Source: Bacteroidia bacterium (GTDB taxonomy: Bacteria > Bacteroidota > Bacteroidia > UKL13-3). Taken from it: a stretch of 64,000 nt of DNA. This document shows positions 1-9,144 of the stretch, piece after piece (positions within the stretch are counted from its first letter, which is position 1; the number at the start of each line of letters is the position of its first letter). The notes beneath the pieces were generated by a model, which was given only the letters and a program-made list of their open reading frames with translations, did no database searches and was not told the DNA's origin. Where the stretch lies: the NCBI GenBank assembly GCA_014376805.1, contig JACMQU010000012.1, forward strand, positions 1 through 64,000, in the 5' to 3' direction. The position numbers and the translations under genes were made by a program.

Positions 1-261
1 CAATTTCATGTTACAGAATTAGGGTAAATTTCTCCATTTCATGTCACAAAATTAAAGTAAATATTCAATTTCATGTCACAGAATTAGGGTAAATTTCTCC
101 ATTTCATGTCACAGAATTAGGGTAAATATTCCATTTCATGTCACATAATTAGGGTAAATTTTTCTCTTTCATGTCACAGAATTAGGGTAAATATTCAATT
201 TCATGTCACAGAATTAGGGTAAATTTTTCCATTTCATGTCACAGAATATAGGTAAATAGTT
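1..261. repeat. 32/33-bp tandem repeat array, open at the left edge
   Basis: About eight head-to-tail copies of a unit with the core TTTCATGTCACAGAATTAGG followed by GTAAAT. Copies begin at 1, 34, 66, 99, 131, 164, 196 and 229. Unit lengths alternate 33, 32, 33, 32, because the tail alternates between AAATTTCT or AAATTTTT and AAATATT, so the true period is a 65-bp dimer. The last copy is degenerate. Both strands carry frequent stops, so it is non-coding. There are no spacers, so it is not a CRISPR array. It probably continues left of the window. Confidence 0.9.
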
Positions 262-471
262 AATTTTTCTATACAGAATGAGGTTTTGTTAGTAACCGGA
301 TTTATAAATAAGAGTTAAATTGTATTTTCACAATTGGGAAGTACTATTTTATGGGAATAAAAAAAAATGGCAGATGTATCCTTTACCAAAAAGTAGAATA
401 CTAATTATTTTTGAACAAAAGGTGGTTTATCCAGAGGGAGATTCTTTCTTTTACTGCTTCATTAATTAGAT

Positions 472-480
472 TATCTTTGC
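472..480 (+). promoter_or_regulatory. -7 promoter element for the MATE gene
   Basis: TATCTTTGC matches the Bacteroidota -7 consensus TAnnTTTGY exactly. The predicted transcription start is about 15 nt before the TTG start codon. The -33 element is weak. Confidence 0.55.
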
Positions 481-496
481 CGTAAATTTTTTTACA

Positions 497-1870
497 TTGT
501 TAAAATTGTATTTTTTTTATAAGCCGTATTTTGTTCAGATTTTAAAGCTTAGTTATCCTATAATTATCGGTCAATTGGGTATTGTATTAATGGGGGTTGC
601 TGATATTGTGATGGTGGGTAAACTGGATGCGATTAACCTGGCCGCAGCATCTTTGGCCAATTCGGTTTATTTTTTAATTTGTATTCTTGGTATTGGCACT
701 TTAACAGCCGTATCCCCATTGGTGGCAAAGGCAAAAGGTGCCGGTCATCCTAATCAGTGTGCTATCTTATTCAGGCAGTCTATACTGGCCGCAATTCTAC
801 TCGCAGTTTTTATCTGTATAGTAATATTCATTCTGGCGGAGAATCTACATTGGTTCGGACAATCTGAAAGGGTTACCATTTTAACAAAAAGTTATTTACA
901 TATACTCAATGCCGGTACATTACCCTTATTGTTATTTCTTGCCATCAAACAGTATAGCGATGGTCTTTCTTACACAAAACCATCGGCTATTATTACTGTT
1001 ATTGCATTGGCATTAAATATTTTCCTTAATTATGTGCTGATTTACGGTCATTTTGGAATGCCACGCTGGGGGCTTTTTGGCACGGGGGTTGCCACTTCCT
1101 TGTCAAGAGTAGTAATGGCTGTTCTTATGTTCTGTTATGTTCGTTTTAATATTCTGTATAAACCTTACCTGCATTTAAAACAACACGAACACGATGGCGT
1201 TTTTTTGAAAGAAATATTTAGAGTTGGTTTGCCTTCTGGTCTTCAGTATTTTTTTGAGATAGGAGCGTTTGCATTTGCTGCCATTATGATCGGTTGGATT
1301 AGTGAGTTTGCAATGGCTGCGCACCAGATTGCTATAAATATCGCCTCTGTTACCTATATGATTGCAACAGGGATTTCTGCTGGTGGTTCCATTGCTGTGG
1401 GTGATGCATTAGGAAGAAGGAATAAAGCTGATATTATTCGTTCCGGTAATGCCGCATTAATAATGGGTGCTGTTTTTATGGGATTTTGTGCGTTGTTATT
1501 TACGCTCTTTAATAAACAAATTGTAGCATTTTATATTAATGATACGCAGGTATCTCAAATGGCTGTTTACCTGTTATGGATTGCGGCTATTTTCCAGCTT
1601 AGTGATGGCATACAATGTGTAGGTCTGGGTATATTACGTGGAATAGGTGATACTAAAATGCCCACACTTATTACTATCGTTGCCTACTGGGTAATTGGTA
1701 TTCCTGTCGGTTATTGGTTAGGTTTTAAACAAGGCTATAGCTTGTACGGAGTATGGTTTGCATTATTAATTGGTTTAACCTTTTCTGCTGTGTTACTTAG
1801 CCTCAGATTTATTAAGCTTAGCCGTAAGGTAGATGTTAATTATCACAATCATTTAATGGTTATCAATTAA
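497..1870 (+). CDS. MATE family efflux transporter
   Basis: A 457-residue polytopic inner-membrane protein with about twelve hydrophobic segments in two homologous halves. The N-terminal signature (SYPIIIGQLGIVLMGVADIVMVG) is typical of the NorM/MATE family, which exports cationic drugs or metabolites in exchange for Na+ or H+. The second half carries the equivalent stretch around residues 245-300 (GLPSGLQYFFEIGAFAF, then AAHQIAINIAS). The start is TTG; no ATG is available before the first conserved helix, and a good -7 element lies just upstream. It stands alone, with about 240 bases before the next gene on the same strand. The family assignment is firm; the substrate cannot be read from sequence. 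Confidence 0.93.
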   Translation: MLKLYFFYKPYFVQILKLSYPIIIGQLGIVLMGVADIVMVGKLDAINLAAASLANSVYFLICILGIGTLTAVSPLVAKAKGAGHPNQCAILFRQSILAAILLAVFICIVIFILAENLHWFGQSERVTILTKSYLHILNAGTLPLLLFLAIKQYSDGLSYTKPSAIITVIALALNIFLNYVLIYGHFGMPRWGLFGTGVATSLSRVVMAVLMFCYVRFNILYKPYLHLKQHEHDGVFLKEIFRVGLPSGLQYFFEIGAFAFAAIMIGWISEFAMAAHQIAINIASVTYMIATGISAGGSIAVGDALGRRNKADIIRSGNAALIMGAVFMGFCALLFTLFNKQIVAFYINDTQVSQMAVYLLWIAAIFQLSDGIQCVGLGILRGIGDTKMPTLITIVAYWVIGIPVGYWLGFKQGYSLYGVWFALLIGLTFSAVLLSLRFIKLSRKVDVNYHNHLMVIN

Positions 1871-2112
1871 TATATATTTAAATGGTGGGCACTTACTATA
1901 ACTATATAAATCATTATGGTTTAAAAGCCTTTTATAGTGCTTCAATTTTATCGGATTTAAGCCTTATCCAGAAGTCTTGCAGGAGGTCTGGATGATTAAT
2001 TAATACTAAAAGTTTTTACCTACAACGAATTCGCTATAAGGGGAAATTGGAATACTTTTTAATCAAATGAAATTAAAATTACGCTGGTACATCACATCAA
2101 GTATAGTTAAAT

Positions 2113-3003
2113 ATGAATGAACGTTTAAAGGTGCATCTGGCTTTATTATTTGTTTCTGTATTATATGGCGCAACATTTACTATTGCTAAGATAGTGATGC
2201 CTTTATATATTAAACCTTTTGGATTTATTCTGATGCGCGTTGGGGTAGCATGTGTGTGCATTTTTATCTTTCACAGATTACATGTAAAAGAAAAGATTAC
2301 TGATAGAAAGGATTTTATTCCTCTTGTAATCTCAGCTATTTTTGGGGTAGCTGCCAATATGTTGTTGTTCTTTAAAGGCCTGGCGATTACTACTCCTATT
2401 AATGCCGCAGTATTAATGCTGAACACACCCATTTTTGTTCTGATATTTGCGGTGATTTTGCTCAAAGAAAAATTAACTTTTTTAAAAGTCAGCGGAATTT
2501 TAATTGCAGCTGCAGGTGCGTTACTTTTAATCGGCGGTTCGCAATTTTCCTTTGATTCAACAACTGCAATCGGTGATTTGTATGTTGCAATTAATGCGGT
2601 AATTTATGCCTTTTATCTGGTATATGCTAAACGACTAATGGTAAAATATCATCCATTAACTGTTACTTTATACTCTTTTTTATTCGGGTTTTTTATGGTC
2701 TTGCCTTTCGGTTTGAACCAGGTTCTTGAAGTTGATTTTCTTCATCTCCCTTCGCTGATTTGGTTTTGTATTGCCTTTATAACAATCGGTTCAACTTTTT
2801 TAACCTATGTTTTAAACGCATATGCACTTAGTCATGCAAGCTCTAGCTTGGTAGGTTCCTATATTTATTTACAACCTGTATTTGCTGCGCTCATTGCTGT
2901 TTTAGCCGGGAAAGATTTGCTTACTACACAAAAAGTAGTGAGTATGATGATCGTTTTTTGCGGCGTTTACCTGGCTACTTTTAGAAAGAATGTTCATTAT
3001 TAA
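2113..3003 (+). CDS. EamA/DMT family transporter
   Basis: A 296-residue membrane protein with about ten transmembrane helices formed by two EamA repeats, residues 8-140 and 155-290. Typical DMT features are the N-terminal LYGATFTIAKI, the end of the first repeat (TPINAAVLMLNTPIFVLIFAVILLKEKLT) and the matching end of the second (ASSSLVGSYIYLQPVFAALIAVL). Members export amino acids, nucleosides or other metabolites. It follows the MATE gene on the same strand but the gap is too long to claim an operon. Substrate unknown. Confidence 0.92.
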   Translation: MNERLKVHLALLFVSVLYGATFTIAKIVMPLYIKPFGFILMRVGVACVCIFIFHRLHVKEKITDRKDFIPLVISAIFGVAANMLLFFKGLAITTPINAAVLMLNTPIFVLIFAVILLKEKLTFLKVSGILIAAAGALLLIGGSQFSFDSTTAIGDLYVAINAVIYAFYLVYAKRLMVKYHPLTVTLYSFLFGFFMVLPFGLNQVLEVDFLHLPSLIWFCIAFITIGSTFLTYVLNAYALSHASSSLVGSYIYLQPVFAALIAVLAGKDLLTTQKVVSMMIVFCGVYLATFRKNVHY

Positions 3004-3366
3004 CGCAAGTTTCGACGCTGATAAATTAATGCCAGTCAATTTATTAGGTAGATTACAAAAGAGTTGATGAATATTTATGATTAAATAAGAGAATACTGCT
3101 CGTAGGCTAAAAGAGCGGTTAGCAATAGCTTTGTAGCCTAATATGCAATGACCAATAGTTTCTGGAAATTGTATATGAAACTATTATTGAAAATTTATCA
3201 GACAAGAATTCTTCAGCTCAGATTATTGTATTTTTAAATGAAATAAAATGGATGATACCGATGTACCAACTAAAATTGCCAATTAATTTATTAGCTTAAT
3301 TTAAACCCAAAACTTCAGTTAAAAATATTTATATGTGGGGGGCTTTAGTAATGGACGGACATTTTG
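3004..3366. other. Intergenic region with a short inverted repeat
   Basis: About 360 bases with no supported gene. At 3103-3140 TAGGCTA and TAGCCTA form an inverted repeat extended by AAAG/CTTT around a 20-nt loop. It could be a weak terminator or a small structured RNA, but no U-tract follows. Nothing else was recognised. Confidence 0.4.
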
Positions 3367-3398
3367 TTTTGTCTTCTCTATGTATATTGCTACCTTCG
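3367..3398 (+). promoter_or_regulatory. Promoter of the yicC-gmk-nadD group
   Basis: TTTTG at 3367-3371 is followed after 19 bases by TACCTTCG at 3391-3398. This is the spacing expected for a Bacteroidota -33/-7 promoter, with a TTCG variant of the TAnnTTTG element. The leader to the yicC ATG would be about 17 nt. Confidence 0.6.
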
Positions 3399-3418
3399 AC
3401 CCCCTCTAATAAATTTGT

Positions 3419-4288
3419 ATGTTAAGATCTATGACAGGCTTTGGCCTTGCTGAATTTGATACGGAGAAGTTTAACGTTAAAGTAGAAATAAAATCTTTAA
3501 ACAGCAAATTTCTTGAATTGAACCTTCGTATGCCCCGGCAGTGGCAACACAAAGAACTGGAACTCCGGAAGGAACTCACGAAGTTAATAGAAAGGGGCAC
3601 GGCTCAAATAAATTTAAACATCAGCTATAAATTGGTGCAGGATAGAATTACACCTATTAACCAGGAAGTAGCTCTTTATTATTTGAATGAAGTAAAAAAA
3701 ATTTCAGAGATTTCGGGTTGGCCGGCGTCTCAATTACTTAATAATGTGTTCACCCTTCCAAATATTATTCAGCCAGGTGAAGAAACGCCCGCTGAAAATG
3801 ACTGGAAGGAGATTATGAAAGTGGTACAGACTGCATATAAGCAGTTTGATGAATTCAGAAAAGTGGAAGGAAACATGCTGGCTACTGAATTAAATAAAAT
3901 GTGCATTTCGGTTCAGCAAAAAATGAATGAGTTAACTCTTTTTGAAGAAGATAGAATTACACTGGTAAAAGAAAGAATATTAAAAGACCTGAACACCTTA
4001 AGCTTAGAACAGATTGACAAAAACAGATTTGAACAGGAGCTGATTTATTATATTGAAAAGCTTGATATTAGTGAAGAGAAAACCCGTCTGCAACAGCACT
4101 GTGATTATTTTACAGAAACCATATCAACTGTTTCGGCCGGAAAAAAATTAAACTTTATAGCTCAGGAAATGGGTCGTGAAATTAATACGATCGGCTCCAA
4201 ATCAAATCATCATTTAATGCAGCGGAGAGTTGTGGAAATGAAAGATGAATTAGAGAAAATTAAGGAACAAATTAATAATGTTTTATAA
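3419..4288 (+). CDS. yicC: YicC family endoribonuclease-like protein
   Basis: A 289-residue soluble protein that opens with the family signature MLRSMTGFG and closes with the DUF1732 region (residues about 205-289, containing EMGREINTIGSKS and a conserved RRVVEMKDELEKIKEQ helix). YicC/YloC proteins are cytoplasmic endoribonucleases linked to stress and small-RNA turnover in other bacteria. Length matches the family. It is 18 bases upstream of guanylate kinase, a yicC-gmk neighbourhood seen in many bacteria. The ATG used gives the canonical N-terminus; a second ATG four codons in would remove only MLRS. Confidence 0.95.
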   Translation: MLRSMTGFGLAEFDTEKFNVKVEIKSLNSKFLELNLRMPRQWQHKELELRKELTKLIERGTAQINLNISYKLVQDRITPINQEVALYYLNEVKKISEISGWPASQLLNNVFTLPNIIQPGEETPAENDWKEIMKVVQTAYKQFDEFRKVEGNMLATELNKMCISVQQKMNELTLFEEDRITLVKERILKDLNTLSLEQIDKNRFEQELIYYIEKLDISEEKTRLQQHCDYFTETISTVSAGKKLNFIAQEMGREINTIGSKSNHHLMQRRVVEMKDELEKIKEQINNVL

Positions 4289-4306
4289 GGAGTTGGATTT
4301 GTTACG

Positions 4307-4876
4307 ATGAATAAAAAAGTTGTTATTTTTTGCGCTCCTTCCGGTTCCGGAAAAACCACTATTGTAAAACATTTATTGTCGGTTAACCCTATGCTCGCAT
4401 TTTCTGTATCTGCATGTACCCGCAAACAACGGGCAGATGAGATAGATTGCAGCGATTATTATTTCTTGTCAGTTGCCGCTTTTAAACAGAAAATTGCGAA
4501 CAATGAATTTCTTGAATTTGAAGAGGTATATGGTGGAAATTTTTATGGCACCTTAAAATCGGAAGTGGAACGGATCTGGAATATGGGAAAAGTTGTTTTG
4601 TTTGATGTTGATGTGATAGGCGGATCTAATATAAAAGAATATTTTGGTGATCAGGCGCTTGGTGTATTTGTAAAGCCCCCTAGTGTAAAAGAGCTTGAAC
4701 AACGTTTGCGTTTTCGTTCAACCGAAACGGAAGCAACTTTGCAGATGCGTATCAGTAAAGCTATTCAGGAACTCACTTATGAAACTAAATTTGAAAAGAT
4801 AATTTTGAATGACAGGCTGGAATATGCCTTGCTTGAAGCCGAAGAAATAGTGTACGATTTTATAACTTCTATTTAG
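4307..4876 (+). CDS. gmk: Guanylate kinase
   Basis: This 189-residue enzyme phosphorylates GMP or dGMP with ATP, an essential step in purine nucleotide supply. The P-loop is CAPSGSGKTT at residues 9-18. The GMP-binding part follows (SACTRKQRADEIDCSDYYF, then FLEFEEVYGGNFYGT), then the core strand VVLFDVDVIGGSNIK and a lid with VKPPSVKELEQRLRFRSTET. All expected motifs are present. An AAGGAG sequence overlapping the yicC stop could serve as ribosome-binding site. It belongs to the yicC-gmk-nadD group. Confidence 0.96.
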   Translation: MNKKVVIFCAPSGSGKTTIVKHLLSVNPMLAFSVSACTRKQRADEIDCSDYYFLSVAAFKQKIANNEFLEFEEVYGGNFYGTLKSEVERIWNMGKVVLFDVDVIGGSNIKEYFGDQALGVFVKPPSVKELEQRLRFRSTETEATLQMRISKAIQELTYETKFEKIILNDRLEYALLEAEEIVYDFITSI

Positions 4877-4905
4877 TTTATTTTAGCACTACAATTATTA
4901 CAGTT

Positions 4906-5481
4906 ATGCAGATCGGTTTATTTTTTGGTTCCTTCAATCCTATTCATACGGGTCATCTGATTATTGCCAATTATATGGCAGATTATACTCGCCTTGATGA
5001 GATCTGGTTTGTTGTTTCACCGCAAAATCCATTCAAATCGAAAGACGAATTACTTGATGAATGCGAACGTTTGCATTTATTGGAAATGGCGATTGAAAAT
5101 GATTCACGTTTTAAAGTATGTGATATTGAATTTAACCTGCCCCGCCCTTCTTACACAGAAAACACTTTACTGCATTTAAGAACTAAGTTTAAACAGGATC
5201 AATTTACGTTAATTATAGGAGGGGATAATTATCAGAAGTTTCATAAGTGGAAGAATTATGAAGATATTCTTCAACACCATAAAGTAAATGTATATGCCAG
5301 GATAGGAATTGTTGAGAAGCCGTTATTGGCTAATCACCCCGGTATAAAATTATTTGAGGTGCCGTTGTTAAATATCTCGTCTACCTATATCCGTGAAACA
5401 ATACAAGCCTGCAAATCTATCAGGTATCTTGTGCCCGAAGCAGTAAGAATTGAGATAGAACGCCGCAGTTTTTATTTGTAG
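4906..5481 (+). CDS. nadD: Nicotinate-nucleotide adenylyltransferase
   Basis: A 191-residue enzyme that adenylates nicotinate mononucleotide with ATP in NAD biosynthesis. The N-terminus IGLFFGSFNPIHTGH carries the nucleotidyltransferase (T/H)xGH site, with IIGGDNYQKFHKWKNY in the middle and the ISSTYIRE motif near the C-terminus that binds ATP phosphates. Length is typical. It starts 29 bases after gmk, and a TATTTTAGCAC stretch in that gap could be a secondary promoter. Confidence 0.96.
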   Translation: MQIGLFFGSFNPIHTGHLIIANYMADYTRLDEIWFVVSPQNPFKSKDELLDECERLHLLEMAIENDSRFKVCDIEFNLPRPSYTENTLLHLRTKFKQDQFTLIIGGDNYQKFHKWKNYEDILQHHKVNVYARIGIVEKPLLANHPGIKLFEVPLLNISSTYIRETIQACKSIRYLVPEAVRIEIERRSFYL

Positions 5482-5604
5482 CACTCAAGTTATAATTGAC
5501 TCTAAAATTTTAAAGTGACAATGTATTTTGGATTGTTTATTTTTTCTTTCAGCAGATTATTTGTAACACTGAATTTCTTCCATGCCTGTTTACTCTTCAG
5601 CATC

Positions 5605-6981
5605 TCATCTTTTCTTTACCCATATTGATTTTGCATTGCAGAATGATTTCAATCCAAAGCTGCCAATTTCTCTGCCATACCCCGATTTTTTTATACCCCC
5701 GAATGGAAATCTTACATCGCTTTTAACAATCTGGTTGATGTAAACCATTCCCGCCTCAATCTGAGTGGCCATGGCGCGTGCCCTGTTAAGATCCTGACTG
5801 TATATGCTTGCACCCAAACCATACTTTGTGTCATTAGCAATCGCTATTGCTTCTTCATCCGTCTTAAAGGTGTATAAACTGATAACAGGTCCGAATAATT
5901 CTTCTTTATAGGCTCTGGAGGAAGGAGGAATATTAGTTAAAATTGTTGGTGGATAAAAAAAACCATGTGCTGGTCTTTGTTTTGATCTGTATAAAACTTT
6001 AGCACCTCTTTCAATAGTAAGATCCACCTGTTCTGTTAATAATTGTAAGAGATCAAGGCGGGCCAGTGGACCAATATTTGTTTCAGGTGATAATGGATCT
6101 CCCAATATTTGTTTATCACTTGCTGCTATTAATTTTTTAATGAACTCATCTGCTATTTCCTCTTGGATCAAAAAGCGTTTAGCTGCTACACAACTTTGTC
6201 CGTTGTTTTGAAAGCGTGCAAATACTGCCTGCTCAAGTGTGGTATTAATATTTGCATCATGTAATACAATTAGTGGATCACTACCTCCTAATTCAAGAAC
6301 ACTATGTTTAATATATTTGCCAGATTGTGCTCCTACGGCAGACCCGGCCACTTCGCTGCCAGTTAAAGTAGTTGCAGTAATGCGATCGTCTTTAATCAGT
6401 TCGCTGATTCTTTCTTCATCTGCAAAGATAGTCTGATATACTCCTTTGGGAAAACCACACTGGTTAATTAGAGCTTGCAATGCCAGACTGCACTGGGGTA
6501 CATTAGGCGCGGGCTTTACCAGCATTACATTGCCACTCATGAGCGTAGGAATAGCACTGCGCATGATTTGCCAGTAAGGGAAGTTCCAAGGGAAAATACC
6601 GAGCACTATACCCATTGGCTCAAAAGAAATTTTTATTTCCAGCGTTTCATCAACCTGAGTTGTTTCGGTTTTGAGGAGTTCTTCGGAATGTGTTGCATAA
6701 TACTCGCACAAGGTAACCGATTTTAATACTTCGGCTCTTGCATGCGAAAACAATTTGCCCATTTCTTCAGAAGCCAGATGCGCAAGAGAGTCCGCATTTG
6801 TCTTCAACAATTCTCCCAGTAATAAAACAGGCTCAGCCCGTTCTTTAAAACTTTTTTTACGCCATATCCGAAAAGCATCATTACCTGTTTCCAATGCTTG
6901 ATCTGCTTCTACACCACTAATAAATGGATATTCTTTTAATTGATTTTCTGTATATGGATTGATACTGATAAACGGCCTCAT
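5605..6981 (-). CDS. NAD(P)-dependent aldehyde dehydrogenase, succinate-semialdehyde dehydrogenase type
   Basis: This enzyme oxidises an aldehyde to the acid; the closest family is succinate-semialdehyde dehydrogenase. Seen are the cofactor-binding stretch GIFPWNFPYWQIMRSAIPTL, the catalytic glutamate in LELGG, the catalytic cysteine in NNGQSCVAAKRF, and the C-terminal FGGIKKSGYGREIG. The frame is open further upstream (to 7029), but MRPFISINPYT is the usual family start. A TATCTTTG element lies only 5 nt before this ATG, so the longer form would start upstream of the promoter. The gene is convergent with nadD. The substrate is inferred from family resemblance only. Confidence 0.92.
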   Translation of the reverse strand: MRPFISINPYTENQLKEYPFISGVEADQALETGNDAFRIWRKKSFKERAEPVLLLGELLKTNADSLAHLASEEMGKLFSHARAEVLKSVTLCEYYATHSEELLKTETTQVDETLEIKISFEPMGIVLGIFPWNFPYWQIMRSAIPTLMSGNVMLVKPAPNVPQCSLALQALINQCGFPKGVYQTIFADEERISELIKDDRITATTLTGSEVAGSAVGAQSGKYIKHSVLELGGSDPLIVLHDANINTTLEQAVFARFQNNGQSCVAAKRFLIQEEIADEFIKKLIAASDKQILGDPLSPETNIGPLARLDLLQLLTEQVDLTIERGAKVLYRSKQRPAHGFFYPPTILTNIPPSSRAYKEELFGPVISLYTFKTDEEAIAIANDTKYGLGASIYSQDLNRARAMATQIEAGMVYINQIVKSDVRFPFGGIKKSGYGREIGSFGLKSFCNAKSIWVKKR

Positions 6982-6985
6982 AAAA

Positions 6986-6993
6986 CAAAGATA
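6986..6993 (-). promoter_or_regulatory. -7 promoter element for the aldehyde dehydrogenase
   Basis: TATCTTTG on the minus strand matches TAnnTTTG exactly and ends 5 nt before the ATG, predicting a nearly leaderless transcript. No good -33 element is seen. Confidence 0.45.
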
Positions 6994-7151
6994 ATTGCAA
7001 AAAATGATTTTTGGATCAGGCATCTGCAACAGGAGTAAAATTAGTTGCTAAGGCGAGGTAATTATTTAGTTGTTTAATTTTAACAGTTTTAAATTTCTGT
7101 AATTAACTGATAATAATGAAATCTTTGAAGACAATTTTTTACTGTATATAT

Positions 7152-7189
7152 AAAAAAAAATCCGCATTAAATGTTTTCAATGCGGATTT
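7152..7189 (-). terminator. Rho-independent terminator after the enoyl-CoA hydratase gene
   Basis: AAATCCGCATT (7158-7168) pairs perfectly with AATGCGGATTT (7179-7189). On the minus strand a run of Ts follows the 11-bp stem. It sits 20 bases past the stop of the hydratase gene. Confidence 0.85.
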
Positions 7190-7208
7190 GGAGTTCTATA
7201 ATATTTAC

Positions 7209-8000
7209 TTAGTTACCTCTGAAATTAGCAGGTCTTTTTTCTAAGAAGGCTTTGGTTCCTTCAATAAAATCTTCTGAACCAAAGAAGTTGCCGAATTCAT
7301 TTATCTCCACATTATTTCCATCTGCACGTTTTTCATAGTAAGCATTTACACAACGAATAACACTTGCAATAGCCATAGGTGCTTTGTTTTTTATCTTGTT
7401 TAGAATCTCTTCGCACTTGGTGATGAGCTGATCTGCCGGCACAATATGATTTACCAGACCAAGCTGGTATGCTGTTTGTGCATCAATCATATCGCCCGTC
7501 ATTAAGAACTCAAGTGCCCGGCCTTTGCCTATTAGTTGGGCCAGGCGTTGTGTTCCTGCGTAACCCGGAGTAATACCGAGGTTAACTTCGGGCTGGCCGA
7601 AGCGTGCTTTTTCAACACAAACCCGAATATGGCAACTCATGGCAAGTTCGTTGCCTCCACCTAAAGCAAAACCATTAACGGCAGCTATAACAGGCTTTGG
7701 ACAATTATCAATGGCACGTAAAGTAGCATGTCCTTCTTCACTCATGCGGGTACCCTCTTCCACGTTAAAGTTTGCAAACTCAGCTATATCGGCTCCGGCT
7801 GCAAAAGCTTTGGTTCCTCTACCAGTAATAATAACTCCACGTACTTCGTGATCGTGGTAAATGCTTAAAACCGCATTCTTTATATCTGTCAAAGTCTGAA
7901 TGTTTAATGCGTTTAATTTATCTTCCCGGTCTATGGTAATATAAAAGATTTGATTTTTTGTTTCGGTCAATATGGTTTGATACATAATTTCTGCAATCAT
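7209..8000 (-). CDS. Enoyl-CoA hydratase/isomerase family protein (crotonase fold)
   Basis: A 263-residue enzyme of the crotonase family. Both glutamates used for hydration of an enoyl-CoA double bond are present: GGGNELAM at about residue 117 and FGQPEVNLG at about residue 139. The oxyanion-hole segment is KAFAAGADIAEF. The C-terminal half (GLVNHIVPADQLI, then EGTKAFLEKRPANF) is also standard, so it is probably a fatty-acid or short-chain acyl-CoA hydratase. The start could be five codons further in (MYQTILTETK); neither has a clear ribosome-binding site. It lies 101 bases after the B12-binding gene and has its own candidate promoter. Confidence 0.93.
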   Translation of the reverse strand: MIAEIMYQTILTETKNQIFYITIDREDKLNALNIQTLTDIKNAVLSIYHDHEVRGVIITGRGTKAFAAGADIAEFANFNVEEGTRMSEEGHATLRAIDNCPKPVIAAVNGFALGGGNELAMSCHIRVCVEKARFGQPEVNLGITPGYAGTQRLAQLIGKGRALEFLMTGDMIDAQTAYQLGLVNHIVPADQLITKCEEILNKIKNKAPMAIASVIRCVNAYYEKRADGNNVEINEFGNFFGSEDFIEGTKAFLEKRPANFRGN

Positions 8001-8008
8001 TTTTTTTG

Positions 8009-8033
8009 TTTTTTATTTGAGCGTGCAACTATA
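8009..8033 (-). promoter_or_regulatory. Promoter/leader element shared with lpd
   Basis: Minus-strand TATAGTTG (8033-8026) is one mismatch from TAnnTTTG. It runs straight into a leader TTGCACGCTCAAATAAAAA that recurs with one change in front of lpd (39008-39030). Confidence 0.5.
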
Positions 8034-8101
8034 AGGTTTATTTTAAAAATAATGCCTTTTATTTTACATTTACAAAACAGTAACTAACAGTACTATAATT
8101 T

Positions 8102-8509
8102 TTAAAAATTTCTGTTAAGCTGCACCCAGTTCTTAATGTAAGTGGCAATTTCATTTGTATGGGTGCCCGGGGTGAATAGTTTACCCAATCCCATCTCATT
8201 TAATTTTTCTATGTCTTCTTTAGGTATAATACCACCACCGGTAATTAAAATGTCGTTGATATTTTGTTGGGATAAAAGTTCTTTTAAACGGGTGAATACA
8301 CTCATGTGTGCACCTGATAAAATACTTACCCCGATTACATCCACATCTTCCTGTATGGCCGCCTGTACTACCATTTCAGGTGTTTGCCTTAAGCCTGTAT
8401 AGATCACTTCCATGCCGGCATCCCTCAGTGCTGTTGCTATAACTTTAGCACCCCTGTCATGTCCGTCTAATCCAATCTTAGCAACCAGAACTCTTATTGG
8501 CCGGTTCAT
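8102..8509 (-). CDS. Cobalamin (B12)-binding domain protein, methylmalonyl-CoA mutase small-subunit type
   Basis: This 135-residue protein is a stand-alone B12-binding domain. The cobalamin motif DxHxxG is present as DGHDRG at residues 15-20. The later SILSGAHM and [13 protein letters not shown] segments match the C-terminal domain of methylmalonyl-CoA mutase. In two-component mutases such a domain carries the cofactor for a separate catalytic subunit, which is not in this window. Its ATG overlaps the stop of the upstream lipoprotein gene by 4 nt, implying translational coupling with gltX and the lipoprotein. Confidence 0.9.
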   Translation of the reverse strand: MNRPIRVLVAKIGLDGHDRGAKVIATALRDAGMEVIYTGLRQTPEMVVQAAIQEDVDVIGVSILSGAHMSVFTRLKELLSQQNINDILITGGGIIPKEDIEKLNEMGLGKLFTPGTHTNEIATYIKNWVQLNRNF

Positions 8510-9144
8510 TTCTTTTTGCCTTTTGGGTTTATTTTTTTAAGATAAATAAAATCTTTCCCTTGCAATTCTTTCTCAAAGTATTGTAAGAATTGCTCATCGT
8601 TCATCATAAAATATTTCAGCATATTTTGCCCCTTGCCATCTTCCATGGGGTTGGCAGAACCGTTCGGTACTGGTGCCGACATAATTTGTTCATGATTAAG
8701 CGGCGTTTCACGTTCTGGAAGATAGGGTGTAATGCGGGACAGTTTATTTGATTTCTTCTTTTTTTCATCAGAGATCACGTACACCCTTAATCCGTTCGGC
8801 ATGCTCTCTATTACCGCAAGATTCCAAAGTGAGCTGAAATTGGCATCAGGATAGCCCAGAACCCAATAGTTTTTCAATCTGAACATATAGAATTCCTGAT
8901 TAATCCTGTTTTCCTGAGTTTCGTTTTTATCAATCTGCGTAATGGCATTTGCGGTAAGTACTATAAAAAAAGAATCGCGTTTAGATGTTTTAAACAGATC
9001 CAATTGAATATCATAGGTGCCCTGAATTTCTTGTGGAACAGATTCTTGTTTTTCCCCCGGAATACGGTCGAATTTCGCTTGATTACAACTTGCCAGCAGG
9101 CAGGCTGCAAATACAAATACTACAATTTTTTTTAGTGTTTTCAT
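8506..9144 (-). CDS. Hypothetical lipoprotein
   Basis: A 212-residue protein with a lipoprotein signal: a basic start MKTLKK, a hydrophobic core and a lipobox LLASC with the acylated cysteine at residue 20. The mature part is hydrophilic and contains a lysine-rich stretch [10 protein letters not shown]. No family was recognised. It overlaps gltX upstream and the B12-binding gene downstream by 4 nt each, an arrangement that implies co-translation even though the three roles look unrelated. Confidence 0.85.
   Translation of the reverse strand: MKTLKKIVVFVFAACLLASCNQAKFDRIPGEKQESVPQEIQGTYDIQLDLFKTSKRDSFFIVLTANAITQIDKNETQENRINQEFYMFRLKNYWVLGYPDANFSSLWNLAVIESMPNGLRVYVISDEKKKKSNKLSRITPYLPERETPLNHEQIMSAPVPNGSANPMEDGKGQNMLKYFMMNDEQFLQYFEKELQGKDFIYLKKINPKGKKK

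Noticed and set aside
1-261. CRISPR array
   Set aside because: Repeats are directly head to tail with no unique spacers between them.
3103-3140. Terminator of the EamA transporter gene
   Set aside because: The inverted repeat is 100 bases past the stop, short, with a bulge and no T-run.
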